Of a stretch of 64,000 bases of DNA, positions 1-8,470 are shown in pieces. Source of the DNA: CAVYVZ01 sp963772065 (GTDB lineage: Bacteria > Acidobacteriota > Vicinamibacteria > Vicinamibacterales > UBA2999); assembly GCA_963772065.1 (NCBI GenBank), contig CAVYVZ010000008.1:186001-250000 (forward strand). Reading direction: 5' to 3'. The notes beneath the pieces were generated by a model. That model was not told where the DNA came from, made no database searches, and saw nothing but the letters and a program-made list of their open reading frames with translations. The position numbers and the translations under genes were made by a program. The stretch's first letter is position 1. Every line of letters begins with the position of its first letter.

Positions 1-2
1 GC

Positions 3-812
3 GCGGGCAATCACGGGCGCGCCGTGGCGCGCGTCGCCCGGGATCTCGGGCTGTCGGCCCGCGTGTACATGTCGAATGCCTCTTCTGAGGCGCCGCGGCA
101 GGCGATCGCATCCGAGGGCGCCCTCGTCGTCGTGGTCGACGGCACGTACGAGGACGCCGTGCACCGCATGGCCGCCGATGCCGACGCGCAGGGCTGGATC
201 GTCGTCTCCGACACCTCGTGGCCGGGTTATGAGGAGATTCCGTCGCTCATCATGCTCGGGTACACGCGGATCGTGTCGGAGATCCGGGAGCAACTGGACG
301 GTGAGCCCGACGTCGTGTTCGCACAGGGAGGCGTCGGCGGCCTGGTGTGCGGCGTTGCAGCCGGCCTCGCGCACGAATGGCCGCGGCGGCGGCCGCGCCT
401 TGTCGCCTGCGAGCCCACGCGGGCCGCCTGCCTGCTCGCATCGGCGCGCGCGGCCGGCATGACGACCCTCGACGGGCGGCTCGACACGATCATGGCCGGA
501 CTGTGCTGCGCCGAGCCCTCCCCTGCCGCGTGGCGCGTCGTCAGCGAGCTCGTCGACGCATTCGTGGCGATCGATGACAGCCAGGCGATCGCCGCGATGC
601 GGATGCTGGCGCGGCCCCTCGGAAAGGACCCGGCGGTCGAGGCCGGGCCGTCAGGTGCGTGCGGCTTCGCGTCGCTCGTCGCGGTCATGCGGGACGAGGC
701 GATGCGGCCCGTGCGCGAGGCCATGGCGCTCGGTCCAGCGTCCTGTGTCGTGGTGATCAACACCGAGGGAGCGACGGATCGCGAGCTGTACGACCGACTC
801 GTCTCTGCGTGA
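3..812 (+). CDS. diaminopropionate ammonia-lyase, 5'-truncated by window edge
   Basis: A PLP-dependent enzyme expected to split 2,3-diaminopropionate into pyruvate and ammonia. The reading frame is open from base 3, and the first codons give A-G-N-H-G-R-A-V-A, the Asn-loop that holds PLP in this fold type II family, so the true start lies outside the window. The GTG at 24 is internal. Also visible are the glycine-rich PLP-phosphate loop AQGGVGGL (about residue 107) and a C-terminal NTEGATD typical of the YgeX/DpaL group. The lysine that forms the Schiff base should lie in the missing N-terminal part. Threonine dehydratase-like relatives are the main alternative, but the GNHGRAVA and EGATD motifs favour the diaminopropionate family. 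The gene converges on the selenoprotein-like gene at 872-1600. Confidence 0.8.
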   Translation, partial: AGNHGRAVARVARDLGLSARVYMSNASSEAPRQAIASEGALVVVVDGTYEDAVHRMAADADAQGWIVVSDTSWPGYEEIPSLIMLGYTRIVSEIREQLDGEPDVVFAQGGVGGLVCGVAAGLAHEWPRRRPRLVACEPTRAACLLASARAAGMTTLDGRLDTIMAGLCCAEPSPAAWRVVSELVDAFVAIDDSQAIAAMRMLARPLGKDPAVEAGPSGACGFASLVAVMRDEAMRPVREAMALGPASCVVVINTEGATDRELYDRLVSA

Positions 813-871
813 TCTGCAGGAGTCAGGGATCAGGATTCACGTATCAGGGCTGTCTCTGGGATCGCTGAGTC

Positions 872-1600
872 CTACGGGTACTTCACGTCAACCGGAACGT
901 CTGTCCGCTCACACAACGCGAGCAATGCTCGAAGCACTCGCGTTTGCGTCTCGTTGTCCCCTGGCGATCCGAATGGGCAGCCCAGGCCGAACGGCACTAC
1001 GAGCGTGCGCGGCAGGCCGACGGCTCTCGTGATCTCGGGCATGATCGACACTGACGCGGTCACGATCCCGCGCCGCTCGAGCTCCGCCGCAACCAGACCG
1101 ACCGTCTGGTGACAGAACGGTCAAACGGGTGCGAGCAGCGCGATGTCGACCGCATCCTCCACGAGCAGGGCCGCCGCGGCCGGCGCATGCTCCTTCTTCA
1201 AACGCGCGGGCGCGGTGATCGAGCCCATGAACGAGAGATGACGTGGCGCGACCTCCCCAACCTCGCCAGCATCGGCACACGCGCGCAGCCGGTCGAGCGG
1301 AAAGGCGACATTGGCATCCGCGGCGACGGCGCGGCGATCGAACGCCTGGCTGCGATGGTGCAGCTCCAGCGCCGACACGTCGGCGTCGGCAGGAATGACG
1401 CGGAACGTCGGGTCGCCCCCGAGGCGGCCAAGGTCGAACGGTGGCGTCCCCGGCGTCAGGAGACCCGCCGTCGTCACGAGTGCCACGCGGCAGTCGCGAA
1501 GCGGCTTTCGGAGCGCGCTCCCCGGGACGGGAGTGACACGGCGCCAGTGATAGCTCGCAATCAGGGTGCGCTCCCAGAGCGGGAGCTCGTCGGCGCGCAT
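872..1600 (-). CDS. glycine/sarcosine/betaine reductase B-like selenoprotein (in-frame UGA)
   Basis: A simple reading gives two pieces, 1600 to 1121 and 1063 to 872. They are one frame interrupted only by a TGA at 1123-1121. Reading that TGA as selenocysteine gives 242 residues with Sec160 in the context A-P-V-U-P-F-C-H-Q-T-V-G-L, a UxxC redox pair. The protein matches the short relatives of GrdB/PrdB: N-terminal CRVALVTTAGL, then HHRSQAFDRR, FPLDRLR and APRHLSFMG, and after the UGA the conserved SIMPEITRAVGLPR and PFGLGCPFGSPGD. A hairpin resembling a bacterial SECIS starts 10 nt after the UGA (separate entry). The ATG at 1600 fits the family N-terminus. The physiological substrate of these short homologues is not established; a thiol/selenol reductase role is inferred. 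selA, selB, selC and selD are not in the window. The alternative is a nonsense-mutated gene. Confidence 0.85.
1092..1110 (-). promoter_or_regulatory. candidate bacterial SECIS hairpin
   Basis: On the minus strand, 10 nt after the in-frame UGA, the sequence folds into a perfect 7-bp stem (ACCAGAC with GTCTGGT) closed by the 5-nt loop GGTCG. Bacterial SECIS elements lie inside the coding region just after the UGA and carry a conserved G/GU in a small apical loop that SelB binds. The loop here starts 17 nt after the UGA and contains GGU, as does the loop of Escherichia coli fdhF. Position, stem and loop all fit; SelB binding itself is an inference. Confidence 0.7.
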
Positions 1601-1703
1601 TCGGGATTACATCGTCCCACAGGCGGACAGTTTTCCGCCTGCCTGGCCTTCGGTTCGTGGTATAAACCACTACAGGTCTGTCACTTACGTCTCGTTCTCG
1701 GGC

Positions 1704-1718
1704 TGGCATATCGTTTGA
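1704..1718 (+). promoter_or_regulatory. weak sigma-54-like promoter candidate
   Basis: The gap 1601-1844 upstream of the efflux operon contains TGGCATATCGTTTGA. This has GG and GA separated by 10 nt, close to the -24/-12 pattern TGGCAC-N5-TTGC but with GA in place of GC. The same operon encodes a sigma-54 activator, which is why the match is worth noting. The gap also holds an 8-bp hairpin (1620-1641) and the dyad GTGGTATAAACCAC. The match is imperfect and could be chance. Confidence 0.25.
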
Positions 1719-1844
1719 CCCTTCAGGGGTGACAACTGGTGCGTCCGAATTGCCTCGCTCTTCCGTCTAAGGCAACGAAGCGACGCCCCAAACCATCAAA
1801 CGTCTCGGGTCGCTGACCGGAGGCGGGAGACTCGAGAAGCATCA

Positions 1845-3113
1845 ATGGTAGACATCGCAAGAGACCCGTCTTACGCGCGCAAAAAGAAGATCCGGCGCGT
1901 CGCGTTTGCGGCCGTCGGCGTCATGATCATCGTGCTGGTGTCCGTGGTCCTGGCTCAGATGAAGCCGGCGGCGCCGACCGTGGAACGAGCGACGGTCTGG
2001 GTGGACACCGTCAAGCGCGGTCCGATGGTGCGGCAACACCGCGGTCTCGGCACCCTGGTTCCCGAGGACACGCGCTGGCTGCCGGCCACCACCGAGGGCC
2101 GCGTCGAGCGCATCGTGCTTCGCCCCGGCGCGCAGGTCACGGCGAATTCCGTGATTCTCGAACTGAGCAACCCCCAGGTGGAACAGGAAGCGATCAACGC
2201 GCGGCTGGCGATGCAGGCGGCGGAAGCCAACCTCGCGAACCAGCGGGTCCAGCTGCAGAACGAGCTGCTGACGCAGCAGGCCGCGGCCGCAACGGTCAGC
2301 GCCGATTTCACGCAGGCCCGCCTCCAGGCGGAAGTCAACGAAGAGCTCGCGAAGCAGCAGCTGATCTCGGAGCTGGTGCGCAAGCAGTCGCAGGTGCGCG
2401 CGGAGGAGCTCAAGGTGAGGAACGACATCGAGGAGAAGCGGCTCTCGACCTCGCGTGAGTCGATCGAGGCTCGCATCCGCGTGCAGCAGGCCGCCGTCGA
2501 CCAGGCGCGTGCGGTCATGGCGCTCTACGACAGCCGGCTGCAGGCGTTGAAGGTCCGGCCGGGATTCGACGGCGTCCTCCAGTCCGTGCCGGTTGAAGTG
2601 GGCGCGCGCGTCACGCCAGGCACCAACCTCGCCCGCGTGGCCGATCCGGGCCGCCTGAAGGCCGAGCTCCGCATCGCGGAAACGCAGGCCAAGGACATCG
2701 AAATCGGCCAGCTCGCGCAGATCGACACGCGCAACGGCATCATTCCCGGGAAGGTCAGCCGCAAGGACCCGGCTGCGGTCAACGGCACCGTGACCGTCGA
2801 CGTGGCGCTCACGGGGCCGCTGCCTCGCGGCGCCGTGCCCGACTTGAGCGTCGACGGCACCGTTGAACTCGAGCGCCTGGATAACGTCCTCTACGTGGGG
2901 CGCCCGGCGTTCGGTCAGGAGATGAGCACCGTCGGCCTCTTCAAGGTCGTCAGCGAATCGGGCGACGCGGAGCGGACGCAGGTGAAGCTCGGTCGCAGCT
3001 CGGTGAACACGATCGAAATCCAGGGCGGCCTGAACGTCGGCGAGGCCGTCGTGCTGTCCGACATGTCCGCATGGGACGCGTTCGACCGCATCAGACTCCG
3101 GCCGTGGCCATAG
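1845..3113 (+). CDS. efflux periplasmic adaptor (HlyD/MacA family)
   Basis: This 422-residue membrane-fusion protein would bridge an inner-membrane pump and an outer-membrane channel. One transmembrane segment (about residues 18-37) follows a basic N-terminus. A lipoyl-like first half follows (around ATTEGRVERIVLRPGAQV), then a long Ala/Gln/Glu-rich coiled-coil hairpin (about 115-215), and a second lipoyl half with beta-barrel domains (KVRPGFDGVLQSVPVEVG; later GKVSRKDP). The start is supported by the purine-rich GGAGGCGGGA upstream. It is first in a run with two ABC ATPases and a sigma-54 two-component system, so it most likely serves a MacAB-type exporter. The substrate cannot be read from the sequence. 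Confidence 0.88.
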   Translation: MVDIARDPSYARKKKIRRVAFAAVGVMIIVLVSVVLAQMKPAAPTVERATVWVDTVKRGPMVRQHRGLGTLVPEDTRWLPATTEGRVERIVLRPGAQVTANSVILELSNPQVEQEAINARLAMQAAEANLANQRVQLQNELLTQQAAAATVSADFTQARLQAEVNEELAKQQLISELVRKQSQVRAEELKVRNDIEEKRLSTSRESIEARIRVQQAAVDQARAVMALYDSRLQALKVRPGFDGVLQSVPVEVGARVTPGTNLARVADPGRLKAELRIAETQAKDIEIGQLAQIDTRNGIIPGKVSRKDPAAVNGTVTVDVALTGPLPRGAVPDLSVDGTVELERLDNVLYVGRPAFGQEMSTVGLFKVVSESGDAERTQVKLGRSSVNTIEIQGGLNVGEAVVLSDMSAWDAFDRIRLRPWP

Positions 3114-3156
3114 ACCCCTACGGAAGACGAAAGACTAAAGACCAAGAGGAGCAGTG

Positions 3157-3858
3157 ATGAACGCTCAGCAGCCGCTGATCAAGCTCGAAAGTGTCAAGAA
3201 GGTGTTCTACACCGACGAGGTCGAGACGCACGCGCTCGACAACATCAACATGGAGATCCGCTCCGGCGAATACGTGGCCATCGCCGGGCCGTCAGGCTGC
3301 GGCAAGTCGACGCTGCTCTCGATTCTGGGCTTGCTCGACACGCCCTCGGAGGGACGGTACATCCTGAACGGTCAGCCCGTGACGGAGTTGCCGCTGTCGC
3401 AGCGGGCCCGCGTGCGCAACCGCGAGATCGGGTTCATCTTCCAGAGCTTCAATCTGATCGGCGACCTCACGGTCTACGAGAACGTCGAGCTCCCGCTCAC
3501 CTACCGCGGGATGAAAAGCTCCGAACGCAAGGAGCGTTCGATGGCGGCGCTCGAACGCGTCGGCATGGCGCACCGCGCCAAGCACCTGCCCAGTCAGCTC
3601 TCGGGCGGTCAGCAGCAGCGCGTCGCCGTCGCCCGCGCGGTCGGCGGCGAGCCGTCGATCCTGCTGGCGGACGAGCCGACCGGAAACCTCGACTCGAAGA
3701 ACGGCGAAGCCGTCATGGAGCTGCTGCGTGAGCTGCACAAGGCCGGCGCGACCATCTGCATGGTCACGCACGACGCCCGCTATGCCTCGCACGCCGAGCG
3801 CACGATTCACCTGTTCGACGGCCGCGTCGTCGAGGAGTCCGTGGGCGTCACGCATTAA
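3157..3858 (+). CDS. ABC transporter ATP-binding protein, MacB/LolD type (first copy)
   Basis: A 233-residue nucleotide-binding subunit of the LolD/MacB/FtsE class, which powers permeases that move lipoproteins, peptides or macrolides. Walker A is GPSGCGKST, the signature is LSGGQQQR, and Walker B is ILLADEPTGNLDS, followed by the switch His in MVTHD. The ATG at 3157 follows GAGGAG by 5 nt and is preferred to the GTG just before it. It is separated from the adaptor by a 43-bp spacer containing repeated GACGAAAGACTAAAGACC-like units, and is followed two bases later by a second ATPase of the same family. Confidence 0.9.
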   Translation: MNAQQPLIKLESVKKVFYTDEVETHALDNINMEIRSGEYVAIAGPSGCGKSTLLSILGLLDTPSEGRYILNGQPVTELPLSQRARVRNREIGFIFQSFNLIGDLTVYENVELPLTYRGMKSSERKERSMAALERVGMAHRAKHLPSQLSGGQQQRVAVARAVGGEPSILLADEPTGNLDSKNGEAVMELLRELHKAGATICMVTHDARYASHAERTIHLFDGRVVEESVGVTH

Positions 3859-3860
3859 CC

Positions 3861-4601
3861 ATGATCTTCAGACGTTCATCGACCTCATCTTCGACGCTGA
3901 CGGACTACGAATCAGCGGCGGCGGCCAACGCGCCGCTGATGTCGCTCAAGAGCGTCGAGAAGTCGTTCCAGCACGGGGTCAGCCAGACCTACGTGCTGCG
4001 CCGCATCAACGTCGACATCAAGCGCGGCGAGTTCGTCTCGATCATGGGGCCGTCGGGCGCCGGCAAGTCGACGCTGCTGCACATCATGGGCATGCACGAC
4101 AGTGCCTGGCGCGGCGAGTACTCGTTCATGGACCACCCGATTCATCAGCTCAGCCCGAAAGACCGCAGCGCGATTCAGAAGCGCTACGTCGGCTTCGTCT
4201 TCCAGAGCTACCACCTGCTCGACAACCTGACGGTCTACGAGAACATCGAGCTCCCGCTGTCGTACCGGGACGTGAAGAAGTCCGAGCGTCAGGGCATGGT
4301 GGCCGACATCCTCGACCGCTTCAACATGGTCGGGAAGAAGGACCTCTATCCCACACAGCTCTCCGGCGGCCAGCAGCAGCTCGTCGGCATCGCGCGCGCG
4401 GTCATCGCAAACCCGGCGGTCATTCTGGCGGACGAGCCGACGGGGAACCTGCACTCGTCGCAGGGCCAGGAGATCATGGAGCTGTTCAAGAAGCTCAATG
4501 ACGCGGGCACCACCATCATCCAGGTCACCCACTCGGAAACCAATGCTTCCTACGGCTCTCGAGTCATACGCATCGTCGACGGCTGGATACAGACCGACTA
4601 G
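3861..4601 (+). CDS. ABC transporter ATP-binding protein, MacB/LolD type (second copy)
   Basis: A 246-residue paralogue of the preceding ATPase with an extra Ser/Ala-rich N-terminus of about 25 residues before the conserved LKSVEKSF. Walker A is GPSGAGKST and the signature is LSGGQQQLVGIARA, in which the usual arginine after the signature is replaced by Leu. Walker B is VILADEPTGNL, with the switch His in QVTHSE. It starts two bases after the first ATPase stop. No FtsX/MacB-type permease is encoded next to the pair, so either the permease is elsewhere or the two ATPases act together on a distant partner. Confidence 0.87.
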   Translation: MIFRRSSTSSSTLTDYESAAAANAPLMSLKSVEKSFQHGVSQTYVLRRINVDIKRGEFVSIMGPSGAGKSTLLHIMGMHDSAWRGEYSFMDHPIHQLSPKDRSAIQKRYVGFVFQSYHLLDNLTVYENIELPLSYRDVKKSERQGMVADILDRFNMVGKKDLYPTQLSGGQQQLVGIARAVIANPAVILADEPTGNLHSSQGQEIMELFKKLNDAGTTIIQVTHSETNASYGSRVIRIVDGWIQTD

Positions 4602-4608
4602 CGGGTCC

Positions 4609-5964
4609 ATGGCGACGCCCGCGCGGATTCTGATCGCGGACGACCAGCCGGACGTCCTCGAGGCGCTCCGGCTGCTGCTCAAGAGCGAGGGATTTCAGAT
4701 CGAGACCGCCAACTCGCCGGCGGGGATCCTGAAGGCGCTCGAGCTCCGCGACTACGACGTCGTGCTGATGGATCTGAACTACGCGCGCGACACGACGTCG
4801 GGCCAGGAGGGGCTGGATCTGCTCGCGCGCCTCCATTCAGCCGACGAATCGCTGCCGGTCGTGGTGATGACGGCGTGGGGCACCGTGAACGTCGCCGTGG
4901 AGGCGATGCGTCGAGGCGCACGCGACTTCATCCAGAAGCCGTGGGAGAACGAGCGTCTGCTGACCATCCTCCGCACGCAGACCGAGCTCGGGCGAGCGCT
5001 GCGCCGCTCGAACCGGCTCGAAGCGCAGAACCGCGTGCTGCAGGCCGAAGGAGGCCCGGCGCTCATCGCCGAAGCGCCGGCCATGCATCCCGTGCTGCAG
5101 ATCATCGGGCGCGTCGGGCCGTCGGATGCGAACGTGCTGATCACCGGCGAGAACGGAACCGGCAAGGGGCTCGTGGCCCAGGCCCTCCACGTCGTGTCGC
5201 TGCGCGCCAGCCGCCCGATCGTGACGATCAACGCGGGCGGCGTGTCCGAGGGCGTCTTCGAGAGCGAGCTGTTCGGGCACGTGAAGGGCGCGTTCACGGA
5301 CGCGAAACAGGATCGCGTCGGCCGGTTCGAGCTCGCCGATGGCAGCACGCTCTTCCTCGACGAGATCGCGAACGTGCCGCTCAGCCAGCAGCAGAAGCTG
5401 CTGCGGGTACTCGAGACGGGAGAGTTCGAGCGGCTCGGCTCATCGAAGACCCGGAAGGCGGACGTGCGGCTCATCTCCGCGACGAATTCCGACCTGAACG
5501 CCGAAGTCGCGGGAGGCCGCTTCCGGCAGGACCTCCTGTTCCGGCTGAACACGATCGAGATCAAGCTTCCCGCCCTGCGCGATCGCCGCGAAGACATCCC
5601 GCTGCTGGCGAAGCACTTCCTGAAGATGCACGCGCAGCGCTATCGGAAAGCGCTCACCGGATTCGATCCCGCGGCGCTGCAAACGCTGGTCGATCATCCA
5701 TGGCCGGGCAACGTGCGTGAGCTCGATCACGCCGTCGAACGGGCCGTGCTCATGGCGCAGGGCAATACGATCCGTGTCGCCGACCTCGGCCTGCGGCCGA
5801 CGACCGACGGCGGCGGACGCCTCGAGGACATGAGCCTCGAGGAGGTCGAGGCGTTCCTCATCAAGAAGGCGATGGCCCGGTTCGGCAACGTCAGCCACGC
5901 CGCGAAAGCGCTCGGTCTCTCGCGGTCCGCTCTTTACCGCCGTCTCGAACGATACAGGCTGTAA
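4609..5964 (+). CDS. sigma-54-dependent response regulator, NtrC family
   Basis: A 451-residue three-domain activator. The receiver domain has the acidic pair at D11-D12, phospho-acceptor Asp55 in VVLMDL, and the later T/K residues in MTAWG and IQKPW. The central AAA+ domain has Walker A GENGTGKG, Walker B STLFLDEIA, and the sigma-54 contact loop as KGAFTDAK instead of canonical GAFTGA. The C-terminal Fis-type helix-turn-helix reads NVSHAAKALGLSRSALYRRL. The ATG at 4609 is chosen because homology begins at RILIADD; a longer in-frame extension overlaps the ATPase gene. It pairs with the kinase directly downstream and probably controls the efflux genes upstream. Confidence 0.92.
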   Translation: MATPARILIADDQPDVLEALRLLLKSEGFQIETANSPAGILKALELRDYDVVLMDLNYARDTTSGQEGLDLLARLHSADESLPVVVMTAWGTVNVAVEAMRRGARDFIQKPWENERLLTILRTQTELGRALRRSNRLEAQNRVLQAEGGPALIAEAPAMHPVLQIIGRVGPSDANVLITGENGTGKGLVAQALHVVSLRASRPIVTINAGGVSEGVFESELFGHVKGAFTDAKQDRVGRFELADGSTLFLDEIANVPLSQQQKLLRVLETGEFERLGSSKTRKADVRLISATNSDLNAEVAGGRFRQDLLFRLNTIEIKLPALRDRREDIPLLAKHFLKMHAQRYRKALTGFDPAALQTLVDHPWPGNVRELDHAVERAVLMAQGNTIRVADLGLRPTTDGGGRLEDMSLEEVEAFLIKKAMARFGNVSHAAKALGLSRSALYRRLERYRL

Positions 5965-5981
5965 GGCGAATGTCGGGGGCA

Positions 5982-6013
5982 CCTTTGACCTTTGCCCTTT
6001 GACCTTTGACCTT
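5982..6013 (+). repeat. degenerate CCTTTGA tandem repeat
   Basis: About four and a half copies of a 7-bp unit (CCTTTGA, one copy CCTTTGC) fill the gap between the response regulator and its kinase. They run to 5 nt before the kinase ATG and so occupy the place of a ribosome binding site. This is one of several unrelated-unit repeats found in gaps across the window. Confidence 0.8.
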
Positions 6014-6017
6014 GCGA

Positions 6018-7319
6018 ATGCTCACCCACGACCGGCGAGTCCTGCTGATGGCGTCCGCGGCGGGATTGCCGGCCATGGCGACCGCGCTCATCCTCCTCTG
6101 GACAGGCGACTACACGCCCAAGGTGCAGTGGACGCTCAGCGTGCTCATCCTGGGCGTTTTCCTCGGGTTCGTGTTCGCGCTCCGCGATCGCGTGGTGTAT
6201 CCGCTGCAAACCATTTCGAATCTGCTCGCGGCCCTGCGCGAGGACGACTTCTCGATTCGCGCCCGCGTCGACGCCAGCGACGCGCTCGGCCAGGTGATGC
6301 TCGAAGTCAACGCGCTCTCGGAAACGCTCCGCTCGCAGCGGCTCGGCGCGCAGGAAGCGACCGCGCTGCTTCGCGCCGTGATGGCCGAGATCGACGTCGC
6401 CATTTTCGCCTTCGACAACGAGCATCGGCTGGTGCTGATCAACCGCTACGCGGAGCGATTGCTCGGCCGCGCCAGCGAGCAGCTTCTCGGACATCGGGCC
6501 GACGAGCTCGGGCTGCAGCCGACGCTCCGCGACGACGCGGGGATTCTCGACATCAGCTTTCCGGGGGGTGTCGGCCGCTGGGAGGTGCGGCGGTCGAAGT
6601 TCTGGCAGGGCGGGCTCCCCCACGAGCTCCTCGTCCTCACCGACGTGAGCCAGCCGCTGCGCGAGCAGGAACGGCAGGCGTGGCAGCGGCTCATTCGCGT
6701 GATCGGCCACGAGCTCAACAACTCGCTGGCGCCGATCAAGTCGATTGCGGGCAGCCTCGAAGGGCTGCTCGGCAGAGACCAGATGCCAACCGACTGGCGC
6801 GACGACATGCAGCGCGGGCTCGCTATCATCGCGGCACGATCGGACGCATTGAGCCGCTTCACCAACGCCTACGCGCGCCTCGCGCGGCTCCCGCAGCCAG
6901 ACCTGAAGCCGGTTCGCTTCGAGCCGCTGGCGCAGCGGATCGCGGGGCTCGAGACGAGGACCTCGATCGCGATGAAGCGAGGCCCGGACGTGACGGTGAA
7001 TGCGGATGCCGATCAGCTCGAGCAGCTGCTCATCAACGTCCTGCGAAACGCGGCCGACGCATCGCTCGAAACAGGCGGAAACGTGACGATGGGGTGGACG
7101 CGCAGCCGCCGGATGCTCGAGGTCTTCGTCGAGGATGAAGGCCCGGGGCTGCCGAACACCGGCAACCTGTTCGTGCCCTTCTTCACCACGAAGCCGGGCG
7201 GCTCCGGCATCGGACTCGTGCTCAGCCGCCACATCGCCGAGGGACATGGCGGTACGCTCACGCTCGAGAACCGCGCCAACGCGCGCGGCTGCCGCGCCAC
7301 GCTGCGCATTCCCATCTAG
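6018..7319 (+). CDS. sensor histidine kinase, NtrY-like
   Basis: A 433-residue membrane kinase, cognate to the upstream sigma-54 regulator. Two transmembrane helices lie at about residues 8-28 and 38-55 with almost no periplasmic loop, so sensing is probably in the membrane or cytoplasm. A HAMP-like stretch and a PAS-like region (EIDVAIFAFDNEHRLVLIN) follow. The phospho-acceptor is His231 in IGHELNNSLAPIKSIAGSL. The ATPase domain shows the N box (NVLRNAADAS), G1 (EDEGPGLP), the F box (FVPFFTTK) and G2 (GGSGIGLVLSRHIAEGHGG). The ATG at 6018 is preferred to the TTG at 6006, which lies inside the repeat. Confidence 0.92.
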   Translation: MLTHDRRVLLMASAAGLPAMATALILLWTGDYTPKVQWTLSVLILGVFLGFVFALRDRVVYPLQTISNLLAALREDDFSIRARVDASDALGQVMLEVNALSETLRSQRLGAQEATALLRAVMAEIDVAIFAFDNEHRLVLINRYAERLLGRASEQLLGHRADELGLQPTLRDDAGILDISFPGGVGRWEVRRSKFWQGGLPHELLVLTDVSQPLREQERQAWQRLIRVIGHELNNSLAPIKSIAGSLEGLLGRDQMPTDWRDDMQRGLAIIAARSDALSRFTNAYARLARLPQPDLKPVRFEPLAQRIAGLETRTSIAMKRGPDVTVNADADQLEQLLINVLRNAADASLETGGNVTMGWTRSRRMLEVFVEDEGPGLPNTGNLFVPFFTTKPGGSGIGLVLSRHIAEGHGGTLTLENRANARGCRATLRIPI

Positions 7320-7333
7320 CCGCGACGGTCAAA

Positions 7334-7420
7334 CCAACCACGAGACACGAAAAACACGAAATCAAGGTAGATTCTGATTTTCGTGAATTTCGTGGTTTCG
7401 TGGTTTCGTGGTTTCGTGGT
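7334..7420 (+). repeat. inverted CACGAAA / TTTCGTG tandem repeat hairpin
   Basis: The gap between the kinase and tsaC holds degenerate copies of CACGAAA (7334-7364) followed, after about 10 nt, by at least five copies of TTTCGTGG (7375-7420). The arms are imperfect reverse complements and could form one long stem. The repeat runs to within 3 nt of the GTG chosen as the tsaC start. The same unit recurs at 62045-62142. Confidence 0.85.
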
Positions 7421-7422
7421 GC

Positions 7423-8466
7423 GTGACTCAAGTCCTCGATACAAGTGCAGCCTCGATCGCGCGTGCGGCTGACTGCCTGCGCCGGGGCGGGCTGGTGGCG
7501 TTCCCGACCGAGACGGTCTACGGGCTTGGCGTTCACGCGTTGGATGCCGCGGCCGTGCGCCGCCTGTTTGCCGCCAAGGACCGTCCCGCCAACGACCCGC
7601 TCATCATCCACGTGTCGTCGTTCGACGATGTGGCCGAACTTCTCGGGGAGGATCTGGAAACCGGACCGTACAGCCGGGCACGCAGGCTGGCGGCGCAATT
7701 CTGGCCGGGGCCGCTGACGCTCGTGCTGCCGAAGTCCGATCGTGTTCCACTCGAAGTCACGGCCGGTCTCTCAACGGTGGCGATCCGCGTGCCGGCGCAT
7801 CCCGTGGCGCGCGCGCTGCTCGAGGCCGCGGCCATACCCGTTGCCGCCCCGAGCGCGAACCTCTTCTCGCGTCCGAGCCCGACGCGCGCCGAGCACGTGC
7901 TTCAGGATCTCGACGGCCGCATCGACATGATCATCGACGCGGGCGCGACCACCGTTGGCGTCGAGTCGACGGTCCTCGACCTGACCTGCCCCGAGCCAAC
8001 CGTCCTGCGTCCCGGCGCCGTCACGCTCGAAACGCTGCGGACGGTGTTGCCTGTCGTACGGCTTCGGGACGCCGGCGATCGGTCGCCGGCCGCGTCGCCC
8101 GGCATGCTGTCGAAGCACTATGCTCCTCGCGCGCCGCTCACGATCTTCTGCGGAGAGCCAAGTGCGGCTCTGGCCGCCCTCGTCGGCCGCGCGCGAGATG
8201 CGTCGGCCGGCGGCGTGCGCGTTGGAGTGCTCGTCATGCGCGAGGATGTCGATGCCTTCGGCGATTTTCCCGTGCAACTCGTGGAGATGGGAACAGCCGG
8301 CGATCTCGAGCATGTCGGCGCTCGACTCTATGCGGCGCTCCGGCAGCTCGACGCGGCGGGAGTAGACGTCATCCTCGCGCGTGACGTCACCCGCGACGAG
8401 GGCCTCGGCCGCGCGATTCGCGATCGCCTGCGGCGCGCGGCGTCGGAGCACGTCGAAGTGGAGTAA
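7423..8466 (+). CDS. tsaC: L-threonylcarbamoyladenylate synthase (Sua5/TsaC)
   Basis: Makes threonylcarbamoyl-AMP from Thr, bicarbonate and ATP for t6A37 modification of ANN-decoding tRNAs. The YrdC domain has RRGGLVAFPTETVYGLG, the nucleotide-binding KDRPANDPLIIHV, and APSANLFSRPSPTRAEHV. At about 347 residues it also carries the C-terminal Sua5 extension (around SPGMLSKHYAPRAPL), so it is the long Sua5 form. The start is uncertain. GTG at 7423 gives V-T-Q-V-L-D-T before the conserved region, while an earlier GTG at 7408 lies within the tandem repeat. It is followed 4 bp later by csaA. Confidence 0.93.
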   Translation: MTQVLDTSAASIARAADCLRRGGLVAFPTETVYGLGVHALDAAAVRRLFAAKDRPANDPLIIHVSSFDDVAELLGEDLETGPYSRARRLAAQFWPGPLTLVLPKSDRVPLEVTAGLSTVAIRVPAHPVARALLEAAAIPVAAPSANLFSRPSPTRAEHVLQDLDGRIDMIIDAGATTVGVESTVLDLTCPEPTVLRPGAVTLETLRTVLPVVRLRDAGDRSPAASPGMLSKHYAPRAPLTIFCGEPSAALAALVGRARDASAGGVRVGVLVMREDVDAFGDFPVQLVEMGTAGDLEHVGARLYAALRQLDAAGVDVILARDVTRDEGLGRAIRDRLRRAASEHVEVE

Positions 8467-8470
8467 GGCG

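Noticed and set aside
1063..1123. Frameshift as the explanation for the split reductase-B-like gene.
   Set aside because: Both pieces are in the same frame, separated only by a UGA, so no indel is needed.
4498..4608. Longer N-terminus for the NtrC-type regulator.
   Set aside because: It overlaps the ABC ATPase gene and precedes the receiver domain without homology; ATG 4609 fits.
5934..7247. A 437-codon open frame opposite the histidine kinase.
   Set aside because: The kinase motifs are on the other strand, and the composition (Arg/His/Ala-rich) is typical of antisense frames.
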